From assembly GCF_023100805.1 (NCBI RefSeq), contig NZ_CP095855.1, positions 2,087,001-2,151,000 of the forward strand: 64,000 nucleotides of DNA, in the 5' to 3' direction. Source of the stretch: Chitinophaga filiformis. Lineage in GTDB: Bacteria; Bacteroidota; Bacteroidia; Chitinophagales; Chitinophagaceae. The position numbers and the translations under genes were made by a program. The notes under the pieces are model-generated. The model did no database searches. It was not told where the DNA came from and saw only the letters and a program-made list of their open reading frames with translations. Numbering within the stretch: the stretch's first letter is position 1; the number at the start of each line of letters is the position of its first letter. This document shows positions 25,551 through 34,911 of this stretch, in pieces.

Positions 25551-26360
25551 ATGACTGAAGAAGTAACACTACACCAAGTAATGGTAAAGACCTCATACCT
25601 AACGCAGATTACAGCGCCGGAAGATAAGGGGGTGGAGCATCCAATTGGATTTGGATCGGGATTTATTGTTAGACACAACAGCAATGAACAGTTTTTTGTG
25701 ACGGCTGATCATACTATTCATCCGGATGATTCCGATGGCGAAATTGAGCAGAGAACCTGGAAAGATTATACCATTTCGGTGTTCACAAACTATGTAGATC
25801 CTGCCAACCCGCTGTCTACGCCAATCATCCCTCTAGGTGGGTTTTACTATGCGGAAGAATTTGATCTACTTAAACCTGAAAAAATGCCTCGACTAGTGGA
25901 TGTAAGTTTGTGTAAGCTGAAAGACATAAACCTTCAATACCCCTTTTTGACTGATGAAGTTTCTTTCCTAAATGGAGAGCTTATAAAAGCTGGTGAAAAT
26001 AAGTTTGCAATTATGGAAGAATGTTTTGCAGAACCCAATGTGGATAAGGAATATTTTGTGTTTGGTAAAGTGAGAGCCAAGCTTATTGATGTTATCCCTA
26101 TGCAATGGGAAAACACGATAAAGGAAGATATTAAATTTATTTCTCAAGCTGGAGATTATCTGTTGTTCAACGCGCCGGCCATCATCACAGACAAAGCTGA
26201 CTGGAAAGGACTCAGTGGCTCTCCAGTGCTAAGCAAGGAAGGCTATTGTGTTGGTGTATTGTGCGATGTGTTAGAAAATTCTAGCTCAGTTTGGGTAATG
26301 CCCTTCATATTGTTAAAAGGTTGCTCACGGTTGCAGTTCAGGAGGAGACAATTAACATGA
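25551..26360 (+). CDS. Trypsin-like serine protease, no signal peptide
   Basis: A 269-residue S1-fold protease. The catalytic triad is visible: His in FFVTADHTIH (H54), Asp in LVDVSLCKL (D117) and Ser in KGLSGSPVL (S222), with the preceding GFGSGFIV strand typical of HtrA/trypsin-like domains. There is no signal peptide or PDZ domain, so it should act in the cytoplasm. Cytoplasmic trypsin-like proteases in variable islands are known as effectors or sensors in conflict systems. It pairs with the unknown upstream gene and both are AT-rich. The last 15 residues are basic (GCSRLQFRRRQLT) and may be a processing or frame-end oddity. Confidence 0.82.
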   Translation: MTEEVTLHQVMVKTSYLTQITAPEDKGVEHPIGFGSGFIVRHNSNEQFFVTADHTIHPDDSDGEIEQRTWKDYTISVFTNYVDPANPLSTPIIPLGGFYYAEEFDLLKPEKMPRLVDVSLCKLKDINLQYPFLTDEVSFLNGELIKAGENKFAIMEECFAEPNVDKEYFVFGKVRAKLIDVIPMQWENTIKEDIKFISQAGDYLLFNAPAIITDKADWKGLSGSPVLSKEGYCVGVLCDVLENSSSVWVMPFILLKGCSRLQFRRRQLT

Positions 26361-26791
26361 AGAAGTAACCGTTTAGGTAAGCAACTAAATAAATGTATAA
26401 GGAAGACTCAGCTAAACGCGCACTTACCTTGATCGAAACCCGATGGTAAGAAACTGTGGCATAATAAAAAAAGGTGTTTTTCCGGTATTTGTCCTTTTTT
26501 CAAATTGCTATAGCAGTGCAAAGACATTTTGTTGCGTCTTAAAAAAAACATATTTTAGATTAGTTTTTCGTTTGTTCCATTTCGCCTATTTCCGCTGATA
26601 ATGTGATGTTGAAGCTCCCTACCTTCTGAAGATATCGATTCATGTGCTGATCACTGTTCACTAAAAGATACTTTGAGAGATAACTGTAATGTCTACAAAC
26701 GTGCAACCGCAATAATCTAACAACTAGGCGTCGCCTTTAGTACTACCACAATGGCATTAATCCCCTAACAATAACGCTAACTACAACTAAC
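26361..26791. other. Gap upstream of the metalloprotease operon
   Basis: 431 bp with A runs (26,466-26,472, 26,542-26,548) and no gene, hairpin or consensus promoter that I can support. It presumably carries the promoter of the three-gene exported protease operon. Confidence 0.3.
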
Positions 26792-27637
26792 ATGAAACGA
26801 ACATTAGTGGCATTATCCCTGGCCGTATTTACTGCGATGGCGGCCTGTGACACTAAGCCAAAACCTACTGTACCCCCAGCGCCCCGATCTGAAGAAGATT
26901 CCATTACCGCTCTTTTTAAAAAGCCCGGCGATTCTGTGCCTCCGACGGCGCGATGGTGTACTGAAATGTTTCCCAGTCAGGCCGCCGACAGCTTCACTAT
27001 CGAGAAAATGCAGGCCGGCGTGCTGACAGCTTATAAATGGAAATGGCAGCTAGGTCAGCCCAAACGAATAACGGTACGGTTCAACGATGGGATACCGGCT
27101 ATCCAGGACCGCATAAAAACCATTGCTGCAAAATGGGAGCCTTTTGTCGGTGCCAAGTTTGTTTACGTGCCATCGTCTCAGGAAGCTGATATTAAAATTT
27201 CCTTTCAGCAGCGAGGTGCATCCTGGTCGCGTATTGGCACTGATTCAAAAGGGCATAGTCCTTCAATGAATTTTGGCTGGCTGGAAGAAGAGACTGTAGA
27301 CTCGCTATTTGAACAGGTGGTTCTCCATGAGTTTGGACACGCAATTGGCCTGGTTCATGAGCACCAGCTACCCAATGGCAACCCAATCAAGTGGAATGTC
27401 GATTCAGTATATGCCTACTACCTTAACTATCCAAATTACTGGACCGTGCAGTGTGTCAAAGACAATATATTTTTTCGGTATCAACGCAATCAGCTAAACG
27501 CCGGCATGTTCGATCCCACTTCCATCATGATGTATGAAATACCGGCACGATTTACTACCAACGGTTATTCGACACCAATTAACGTACGACTCTCCCCAGA
27601 AGATAAACGCCTTGTTTCAGATGTTTACCGGCGCTAA
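26792..27637 (+). CDS. Astacin/matrixin-like metzincin lipoprotein
   Basis: A 281-residue exported zinc protease. The lipobox is TAMAAC (C19), so it should be lipid-anchored in the cell envelope. The full metzincin motif HEFGHAIGLVHEH (H179, E180, H183, H189) and the Met-turn SIMMYEIP further on identify the fold; the HExxHxxGxxHE form is that of astacins (M12A). Substrate unknown. Its 3' end overlaps the next gene by 17 nt, which also encodes an exported metalloprotease, implying translational coupling. Confidence 0.87.
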   Translation: MKRTLVALSLAVFTAMAACDTKPKPTVPPAPRSEEDSITALFKKPGDSVPPTARWCTEMFPSQAADSFTIEKMQAGVLTAYKWKWQLGQPKRITVRFNDGIPAIQDRIKTIAAKWEPFVGAKFVYVPSSQEADIKISFQQRGASWSRIGTDSKGHSPSMNFGWLEEETVDSLFEQVVLHEFGHAIGLVHEHQLPNGNPIKWNVDSVYAYYLNYPNYWTVQCVKDNIFFRYQRNQLNAGMFDPTSIMMYEIPARFTTNGYSTPINVRLSPEDKRLVSDVYRR

Positions 27638-28847
27638 TTGGTGGGCCTTGCTTTTTCTGTGCGGCTTGCTGGCATGTCACCAGCAACGCTTTGTAGCACC
27701 CGGTACAGATAACAAAGGAAGCATTGATCTATCCTTGACACCGTTTTGCGGCGCTTTGCCCTTCGGTGATTCTGCCATTAAACGCTATGAACTGACCCTG
27801 GCCAGTCCAAGGGCACAAGACGTCATGCGGCAGTTGGTGGAGTATTCCGGTATAGATCTGAATATTGCGATCTATCAGGGAAAGGTACCTAATGCCCTCG
27901 CCACTACCATTGATGGTCAGAGAGTGATCATTTACAACGAGGATTTCATCGATGAAATAGACAAGGTTTCCCGTACCTTTTTCTGGCAATCGATTTTTAT
28001 TCTGTCCCATGAAACAGGTCACCTGTTGTATGGCCACGTCCTAAGTGCTGATACGGCGGTTCGTTACAGGCAAGAGTTGGAGGCCGATGAATTTGCTGGC
28101 TTTATTTTATACAGGATGGGAGCTGACATAAATGCCTCAACCTGGATAATGAATTCCGTCCATCTACAAAACGATATCGACCTGCGTACGCATCCTTCCA
28201 GGGAAAGGCGTGCTGCAGCCATTGATCGAGGCTGGCAGAAAGGGTATACCCAGGCGTTTACAATTCCTGTCCCTCCGCCGCCGCCCTTTGACATGCAGGA
28301 AAGAAACAACTTCATGCCTGAAGGATACTGTGATTGCCGAGACTTGCTGAGCAGTGATAGTATTTACCGTTTTCACTCTGACTTTACAGACGGGTGTGGA
28401 TTAGATTCAATGATTACCGTTGGTGAGGGTATGATCGATTATTTTATGAGTGACAGCCTGGTAGGTCCAATGGTCTACCGGGATACACTGATTGGTGTGA
28501 TCATTGACCTGCGAAATGACGAATATGAACAGGACTTGGGCGGGATGCTAGAATCCACTGACCTAAAGGTCAGGATCTTTCGATATAACAGGGCTGTTAA
28601 TCCCCTTTTTACTAATTATAATCTATACATAACAGATCTGCAACACCCTAAACCGGAAGAAGGCGCGTGGAATTATTTTACAAAAATGGTAAAGCCTGGA
28701 CAGTGGATCAAATTCAAGGTTATTGTTGAAAACGCCACGACCATGTTCAATACCTACCGCTTCTCTTACCTGGAGTTTATCCCTCCGCCAAAGGAGGTGG
28801 CCGGAAGCATTATTCTATCACCTTTTTCAAAAAATACCAATAAATGA
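27621..28847 (+). CDS. M48-like metalloprotease lipoprotein
   Basis: A 408-residue exported protein from ATG 27621, which gives a lipobox LCGLLAC (C19). The zinc motif is SHETGHLLYGH (H130, E131, H134) with the third ligand region ELEADEFAG (E154), as in M48 (Ste24/HtpX/BepA-like) proteases. After a Pro-rich linker (VPPPPPF, about 240) about 170 residues of unknown, beta-rich sequence follow. It overlaps the upstream metzincin gene by 17 nt and the downstream gene by 4 nt (ATGA). M48 envelope proteases often police outer-membrane protein assembly; here that is inference. Confidence 0.83.
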   Translation: MFTGANWWALLFLCGLLACHQQRFVAPGTDNKGSIDLSLTPFCGALPFGDSAIKRYELTLASPRAQDVMRQLVEYSGIDLNIAIYQGKVPNALATTIDGQRVIIYNEDFIDEIDKVSRTFFWQSIFILSHETGHLLYGHVLSADTAVRYRQELEADEFAGFILYRMGADINASTWIMNSVHLQNDIDLRTHPSRERRAAAIDRGWQKGYTQAFTIPVPPPPPFDMQERNNFMPEGYCDCRDLLSSDSIYRFHSDFTDGCGLDSMITVGEGMIDYFMSDSLVGPMVYRDTLIGVIIDLRNDEYEQDLGGMLESTDLKVRIFRYNRAVNPLFTNYNLYITDLQHPKPEEGAWNYFTKMVKPGQWIKFKVIVENATTMFNTYRFSYLEFIPPPKEVAGSIILSPFSKNTNK

Positions 28848-30352
28848 AGCGAATATTTTTTCTGCTGACCATTAGCCTGTTAGGCCATACCTGTATCTAC
28901 GCACAAAACACCCTGGTACAGGGCACAAAAATTAAAGATGGCAAAATGTACCTTAAAATAGAAGACGGCGCTCTTCGGGCCTTTGTAGACAAAGACAACG
29001 CAGCTGGAAGCCAATCAGTCGGCGACCTTAAGAAATTTGCGATGACATCTGATGAATGTGGCGTGTATGTTCAGTGGATGAACCCACTGCATTATGAGTT
29101 AAAGTGGAAAGATTCCACCTTCAAAAATGAAAGTGATCTGGCTGTACAACAATTCTTAGGTAAGCTGGCAGCGCAGTTTGGGTCGCAGGTAACTGACTTG
29201 AACAAGGACAATAAAGCAAGTGCAGCGGCGATTGCCAAAGCTGGGCTGCCGGACCCCGGTAATGGCGCAGCGGAGCTGCACTATCCTCCGAGCGGCTTTA
29301 ATAGTCCGGAACTCACTTTTTTATACCTGATGCTTCGGCAGTTGAGCACACCTCTCTCGTCAGCAGACATCGCCGCTATCAATTCGATAGAAACAGATCT
29401 AAATTCACTCGATCAACATATGGCTACTGATATAGCTGAAAAGGCCAACGTTTTATTCAAGCAGCTATTTGATATTAACACTGCTGAAGATCTCGCTAAT
29501 CAATTACCCGGTATTAGTAGTGATATTGATGGCTTTGAGACACTGGATTTTAAACCTGCCGAAAATAATGCCACCAACATTTCCACTGCATTGTCTAAAC
29601 TTGTACTGAGTAATAAGCTGGTTGAGGGCTTCTATAAAACGCAGATCAAAAACTTCCTGGATAAATCGCTGGCAACCCTGGTTGCTAACCGAGCCTTAAT
29701 TGGGAAGCTAAAGGAAATCTTACCGACAATGAAGGCTTCTGTGGCTAAACCCGGCGATGTTCCCAATACGACGCCTGGTGTGAAAACGGAGTACTATAAA
29801 AATAGAGATATCGTAATAACCGAAGGTAACGGCTTGCATACGGCGGTATCGCTGGTGGAGAAGGAGTATGACGAAAAAAATCATGAGTATAAAGTAAAAT
29901 CTGAAACCAAAAAAGGCGGCTTGCAATTTCGGCAATATGATCCAGTGACCATTTTTGTGAGCGTAGGTGCTTTCTGGGGCACTACCACATTGAAAGGTTT
30001 TGGGGTAGACAAGGATATGAAGGTGGTTGAAGACGACATCCAAAAGGATAATTTTGTATCAGCTACCTTTTTGAACTTTTCCTTCGCACCTAGCCGCTTT
30101 ATCTCACCGCTCGCCCAGATCGGCATCGATCCTACCAAAAAACGGCCGTTTATGTTGCTCGGTGGAGGCTTTGCGGTACCGGTGGCTAAAATAGCATTAA
30201 CGGCTGGCGGTATATGGACATGGCAGCCCACACTTAAGGACCTGCAGGTAGATCAGGTCATTGAGTCGACAACGCAACTGGAAAAGGATGTGACCTATAA
30301 ATTTTCGGGGCAACCGAAGGGATGGTATTTAGGTGTACAGTATAATTTCTGA
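28844..30352 (+). CDS. Exported protein with probable outer-membrane C-terminus
   Basis: A 502-residue protein with a signal peptide (MKRIFFLLTISLLGHTCIYAQ). The middle (about 95-315) is helical and Asp/Asn-rich. The last 170 residues are beta-strand-like (VTIFVSVGAFWGTTTL, FVSATFLNFSFAP, FMLLGGGFAVPVAKIALTAGG) and end in GWYLGVQYNF, the aromatic C-terminus seen in outer-membrane beta-barrel proteins. The family is not recognised. The ATGA overlap ties it to the two metalloproteases; it may be their anchor, substrate or export partner (inference). Confidence 0.7.
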   Translation: MKRIFFLLTISLLGHTCIYAQNTLVQGTKIKDGKMYLKIEDGALRAFVDKDNAAGSQSVGDLKKFAMTSDECGVYVQWMNPLHYELKWKDSTFKNESDLAVQQFLGKLAAQFGSQVTDLNKDNKASAAAIAKAGLPDPGNGAAELHYPPSGFNSPELTFLYLMLRQLSTPLSSADIAAINSIETDLNSLDQHMATDIAEKANVLFKQLFDINTAEDLANQLPGISSDIDGFETLDFKPAENNATNISTALSKLVLSNKLVEGFYKTQIKNFLDKSLATLVANRALIGKLKEILPTMKASVAKPGDVPNTTPGVKTEYYKNRDIVITEGNGLHTAVSLVEKEYDEKNHEYKVKSETKKGGLQFRQYDPVTIFVSVGAFWGTTTLKGFGVDKDMKVVEDDIQKDNFVSATFLNFSFAPSRFISPLAQIGIDPTKKRPFMLLGGGFAVPVAKIALTAGGIWTWQPTLKDLQVDQVIESTTQLEKDVTYKFSGQPKGWYLGVQYNF

Positions 30353-30798
30353 TGTATGCGGTGATCGCTTGTTGACGTAGGCATGCTTACGCAGTATTCC
30401 TTTCATGGCATTTAATTGAGTGCTGTGTTGTTATTTACCACGATTTTCTTAACCGAATAATACATGCTTACCCATTATATAATGGTTCTATAACACAGTT
30501 TATTTGTTTCATAATGGCTTATTACAATGATTCGCGATTTGCGACGCTACTACTTGTGCGCCGACGCGATAAAGCTGTTGCTCCTACACACGGGGTAGCC
30601 ATGTTTAGATTAATTATTTTTGCTTGTGGCCAGCATGAGGCGAAAGTGTGCAGACGGACGGTGAGTGCGAGAAATTATACTGCCCCAGGGCAAACGATGT
30701 TTGGATATTTATGGGGAGGGTTGATACACAAAAACAATTATGTCCACCGGTTACAATATTACTACCACGTCACAGAATAATAGCTAAATCTCTTCGTC
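30353..30798. other. Gap with two palindromes
   Basis: Contains CGTAGGCATGCTTACG (30,376-30,391, nearly self-complementary) and CCATTATATAATGG (30,472-30,485, perfect palindrome). An 88-residue plus frame from 30,514 has no family feature and is not called. No consensus promoter found. Confidence 0.35.
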
Positions 30799-32520
30799 AT
30801 GTATTTTAATTTTACAGAGGGCTCTTACAACCTTTCCCTGTTTAGTGTTTACGTTGATACCGATTTCTCATTTGCTGAATTGAAAGATCAGCCGCCTGAT
30901 GTACTGGCTGCATTTTACCATGAATACTTTCATTTTCTCCAGGATGTGACTTCTCCTTTTACTATTAATGTCATGTGGCAGCTTTATGGCAGTACTGCTG
31001 AATTGATCCATTATGCCCAGACGCATGGAAATGTAATTCGGCTTCCACTGGGGGATGTACCTGAACTAAAACACCTGGAACGCCAAAAAAGGTTTATCGA
31101 TTTGATTTTCGGTAGCCAGTATTGCGGATTTGACAATGAGCCAGCCACTGCTCCTTATGCTGTTGTTAAGGTGAATGTTGCGTCAAGAGCCGACTTTTCA
31201 GATATCCCGGAGAGCGAAAAGGTGATGTTTGTGGAACTAGCCATAAAAGACGCCACCGGTCAGCAATCTGAATATAGTTTTGGCGCCCTGGCGGTTATTG
31301 AAACAATGACCTATCTTATTCAGAAAAAGTTTTTCGGAGAGAGCCCTGTACCGGAGGTGCCTTATATGATCGCGGTAAGGGTTGCGGCATTTATTTGTCC
31401 GGGCATCGGCCGTAATGAAGAGTATGTGTTTGCAGTTTGTGATCTTGCTTTAAAAACACCCTATCCTGGTTGGATGTTTGTTTTTTTGCTGACAGAGCTG
31501 AATAGGGTGATGCCGGATCCGACGTCAGCTGCGGCTATCTATGAACGCTGCCTGCCCATTTTAGAAGAAATGTGGCATTATCAGGAAAGTTTCACGCATT
31601 ATAAGCAAAAGGTACTGTATTGCCTGGGACAGATACAGGGACACGCTGCTTTTAAAGAGAACCTGAACTGGATCACCACCTTAATTGAACGGGGCTATCA
31701 GAGAAGGTTAGGCGAGCCGATGATGATGTTGCTGATTTATCAGCAGCAAACTCCTTTTAACGAGTATCTGCTTGGCTTCAGAAATGATCTGGGCATGCCT
31801 GAAATTATCAACAATCTCCGGAATCGGTGGTTCCATCTACCTGATTCAATACAAGATGCGGGAGACCTTATAGATCCTACAATTTTAGGTGCTGCTATGC
31901 AGCTGCACGCCACACTCCTGGAGGGAGATACCTGTTGCGCGCTGCAGCCCCAGTGTGCAAAATCCCATCGTCCGATGCCGGTAGACGCGGACTGTTCAAC
32001 CGCCCCCTGGAAAAAGGCCAGTCTTCATCCCTCCTGTGCTTTTGGTGCCCTCTGGGCATCGTTTGATCTCCATAATTTTACCATTGAGCAGGATGAATGG
32101 ATTTTGGATGAGATGGAAATGATTACAGATACTACAACGGTCAATAAACTCTGGATTAAAGGTTATCCTAATAACCAGTGGGTTAACGCCCCCTTCGGTA
32201 AATATATTGTAAGGGTAGATCCTGCGGGGCCGGCAGGGCAGGTGCATATTCATATCGCCCATCCCGAGCACCGGAAATCAAAAAAAGAACAGGTTTCCTG
32301 GAACATTGACGGCACCCGCCATGATGCGGGTTCCTTTAATGAGAATTTTGTTGGGATGAAGCAGGCCAAAAAGATCGCAAGAGAGGTATTGCAGATCCCG
32401 GATAATGTGGTCTTACAGTACAAGACGCGGCTAGCCTACACGAACATGATGTTGAACGAGCATGAATTTCCACTGGAAATAATTGCCTGCAAGATCATTC
32501 CACTTACCAAAGAAGAATGA
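30799..32520 (+). CDS. Uncharacterised HExxH zincin-like protein
   Basis: A 573-residue cytoplasmic protein. A zincin-like motif FYHEYFHFLQD (H41, E42, H45) sits near the N-terminus inside a helical region; a third ligand may be a Glu in VIETMTYL, but this is not certain. A cysteine-rich stretch follows at about 375-415 (TCCALQPQCAKSH, DADCSTA, PSCAFG). The last 100 residues form a separate module with the pattern HIHIAHPEH and SWNIDGTRHDAGSF, then an amphipathic helix. I do not recognise the family. It is convergent with the ABC-3C operon, 95 bp away, in the same island, so a conflict role is plausible. Confidence 0.68.
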   Translation: MYFNFTEGSYNLSLFSVYVDTDFSFAELKDQPPDVLAAFYHEYFHFLQDVTSPFTINVMWQLYGSTAELIHYAQTHGNVIRLPLGDVPELKHLERQKRFIDLIFGSQYCGFDNEPATAPYAVVKVNVASRADFSDIPESEKVMFVELAIKDATGQQSEYSFGALAVIETMTYLIQKKFFGESPVPEVPYMIAVRVAAFICPGIGRNEEYVFAVCDLALKTPYPGWMFVFLLTELNRVMPDPTSAAAIYERCLPILEEMWHYQESFTHYKQKVLYCLGQIQGHAAFKENLNWITTLIERGYQRRLGEPMMMLLIYQQQTPFNEYLLGFRNDLGMPEIINNLRNRWFHLPDSIQDAGDLIDPTILGAAMQLHATLLEGDTCCALQPQCAKSHRPMPVDADCSTAPWKKASLHPSCAFGALWASFDLHNFTIEQDEWILDEMEMITDTTTVNKLWIKGYPNNQWVNAPFGKYIVRVDPAGPAGQVHIHIAHPEHRKSKKEQVSWNIDGTRHDAGSFNENFVGMKQAKKIAREVLQIPDNVVLQYKTRLAYTNMMLNEHEFPLEIIACKIIPLTKEE

Positions 32521-32615
32521 CCAAAAGAGCTAGCGGCTTAATGATGGGGGAGCTGCCCGAATGTATGTTGTGATTTTTAATTTTTGGACCTATCAGTCCA
32601 GGTCAGAGACAGAAT

Positions 32616-34439
32616 TTAAGATTGCGTTGGAAAAAAACCATAGCGCCCGTTTGTGTTTGAGCCTGTAAATATAATGTGATTGATACTATCAGCTATATCG
32701 GCAGGGGGTTCTTCGTTTTCTAAGATGATAATTTGTGGAAGGGTGCTGGTCGCCAGGTACCTGTAAAAGTTCATAGCCAGGTCCACTGGAATTTCTTCGC
32801 CTTCCGTTTCTGGTTTACGGTAGGTAACCAAAGGAGAATCTAAGACCGGGGTACAAATACCGTAAGGCCGCGATATAATATGTAATTGGAGTCCAACAAT
32901 AAAAGTCGCGTATGTGATGGCGCGATAGCCTTTACCGGTGAGCTCCCGGTCTCTTCCTGAAATAATAAAATCGAGTTTTTCCTCATTAAAAGACACGGTG
33001 GTAATACCTGGATACTGGCACTGCTGTAAGACACCCAGCATTTGCCTGTTAAGTGGTTCAATAGTGGACGATAGTGCTTCTTTTGCCACCTTACCTGATC
33101 TTGTGGTGATGGAACCTTCGATTTCCTGCTTTGAGGCCTCTAGGTTAGCCATACGGACCAACCGCATTTGTTGTAGTTGAATGGCTTCCCGAGTTGTCTG
33201 CAGCGCTTGTAATTGAGTTAAATGCTCGCTGACTATGTTATTAACTCTCGACTCTATTTCGCCGTTTATTCTCCTGATATGTTCATCTGCATCAGTTATA
33301 GCAGCTGATTTGGCGCTTATCTCATTTTGCAATGCTAATTGAGAGGCCTTAAGCTCGGTTTGTAACAGTTGTATTTTTACCAGTTCCTGTTGACAGGCGG
33401 CCGAAATTGCATCCAGATTGGTTTGGCCGGGTGGGCGTTGAAGCTGAGTATGACAGAGGGGGCAGGCTTGCTCCGGGGCCTTTTCGGCCGCAAAGAGCTC
33501 ACAAGCCTCAATGGTGCTAGCAAGCCTGCTGGCGTCCGATTCATACTGATATGCTAGGATCTGGCTTCTCTCCAGTACATTTGATAACTCCGCATGCTGG
33601 ATGACGTCTGCGCGCCGGGCATCCTCGATTGTCGTTCTGGTATGGGCCAGTTCCCTGTTGACCTGATCGGCCTGCCGTAACTGTTGGCTTATTTGCTGTT
33701 CTGCGACAGAAATGCGGGTAAGCTGATTTTGATCTACGTCCACTCCTGCTTGGGTAATTTCAGTTCGTAAGTCAGAGATCAGGGAATTTAGCATTTCAAG
33801 CTTACCGCGGCGGTTCGCTATTTCCTTGTCGCCTAACTTTTCAACCAATTCACTATCATCTATTCCGGTAAGCAATAGTTTAAAGGCGCTGATTTGGCCG
33901 GTTTTGTCATAAGGATTATTTCCTAAAATAGGTGAGCCAGAGGTAAGTATTTCCTCCTCATCCACCAGCGATAGGCGAGCAAGGTCTCTAAAGGTCAAAT
34001 TCCGTTTCTGTCCTTTTTCGTTTTTCTTTAGTTTCTTATGTTGCAGGTTGCAAAGACTTAAAAAAAATTGGGATACGCTATCCTGACTGTCATCATTATG
34101 TACTCTACCCAACACTGAAATGGGGCTACTAATAAGGGTTGTGTTGTAATCTCCGTCAAATAGCTCGACGTTCCCACCGCGTAAATCACTTTTAAGAGTA
34201 AAGGCCCTGCCTGCCATGTCAGAGACGGTAAGATGGCAATAGGCATAATGGAGCGATTCGTCGATTTTTTTGGGAGGGTTTTTGGCACCGAACATATAAT
34301 CCAAGCACTGGAAAATGTAGCTTTTGCCTGTATTTGACGCCCCGGAAATGATGTTTAGCCCGGCTGAAAAGGTGACGAAGGCATCTGGCACAGTGGGGCC
34401 GGTAACGCGCAATTCATGCAGTAAAAAGCCGCTTGCCAT
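32616..34439 (-). CDS. ABC-3C system ATPase (DUF3732, Rad50/SMC-like)
   Basis: A 607-residue ATPase, start at ATG 34439 directly after the middle-component stop. The Walker A is ISGASNTGKS (31-40), a long coiled coil spans about 210-455 and is broken by a zinc-hook-like CPLCHT (about 325), and the Walker B region is TPVLDSPLV (about 530). This is the DUF3732-type ATPase of ABC-three-component systems. It should sense or organise DNA and license the nuclease effector. Order on the minus strand: effector, middle component, ATPase, with overlapping or abutting genes. A strong candidate anti-phage module. Confidence 0.87.
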   Translation of the reverse strand: MASGFLLHELRVTGPTVPDAFVTFSAGLNIISGASNTGKSYIFQCLDYMFGAKNPPKKIDESLHYAYCHLTVSDMAGRAFTLKSDLRGGNVELFDGDYNTTLISSPISVLGRVHNDDSQDSVSQFFLSLCNLQHKKLKKNEKGQKRNLTFRDLARLSLVDEEEILTSGSPILGNNPYDKTGQISAFKLLLTGIDDSELVEKLGDKEIANRRGKLEMLNSLISDLRTEITQAGVDVDQNQLTRISVAEQQISQQLRQADQVNRELAHTRTTIEDARRADVIQHAELSNVLERSQILAYQYESDASRLASTIEACELFAAEKAPEQACPLCHTQLQRPPGQTNLDAISAACQQELVKIQLLQTELKASQLALQNEISAKSAAITDADEHIRRINGEIESRVNNIVSEHLTQLQALQTTREAIQLQQMRLVRMANLEASKQEIEGSITTRSGKVAKEALSSTIEPLNRQMLGVLQQCQYPGITTVSFNEEKLDFIISGRDRELTGKGYRAITYATFIVGLQLHIISRPYGICTPVLDSPLVTYRKPETEGEEIPVDLAMNFYRYLATSTLPQIIILENEEPPADIADSINHIIFTGSNTNGRYGFFPTQS

Positions 34440-34440
34440 A

Positions 34441-34911
34441 TTAAGTCCTTGATTGGAATGCATAATTAAATGTCTTTTCTTTGACCATGCCTGCGATGGC
34501 GGCATTATCTGTTTGTTGCAGATGTTGTGCTATCATGTTAGCCCTTGCAACCAACGCTACGGAATAGGGGGCCGACACGCGATCCAGGAAACTAGTAGCC
34601 AGATCGGTGGCCTTATACTCGATTCCTGACGGCAAATAATTCACGCAGATTAGGTTTTTAGCGTGTAAAAAATTGAGGGCGTCTTCAATAATCGTGCGGC
34701 GCACCAACACCTCTCCCGTTCTATTGGGGTTTTCAGGGTGCAGACTCTCAATACCTACAAAGAAATCTGCACTATGCACACAGATATAATCCAAACATAC
34801 CAACAACTCCAAATCTACCGACCTGGGATAGATGGCATCCAAAACGCTTAGTGTTCGAAAAGCAGTTTCTACTGTATTGTTGAACGGGAAGGCCATGTTA
34901 TCTATACCCAT
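34441..34911 (-). CDS. ABC-3C system middle component
   Basis: A 156-residue helical protein matching the pattern of ABC-three-component middle components: FRTLSVLDAIYPRSVDLELLV at the N-terminus, SLHPENPNRTGEVLVRRTIIE in the middle, then FLHAKNLI, IEYKATDLATSFLDRV and a VALVARANMIAQHL helix. It probably has a winged-helix-like fold bridging ATPase and effector. Its start overlaps the effector stop by 10 nt and its stop is 1 nt from the ATPase start. ATG 34896 is an alternative start. Confidence 0.82.
   Translation of the reverse strand: MGIDNMAFPFNNTVETAFRTLSVLDAIYPRSVDLELLVCLDYICVHSADFFVGIESLHPENPNRTGEVLVRRTIIEDALNFLHAKNLICVNYLPSGIEYKATDLATSFLDRVSAPYSVALVARANMIAQHLQQTDNAAIAGMVKEKTFNYAFQSRT

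Noticed and set aside
30514..30780. 88-residue plus frame before the HExxH gene
   Set aside because: No recognisable domain, odd composition and no ribosome-binding or promoter signal; probably non-coding.
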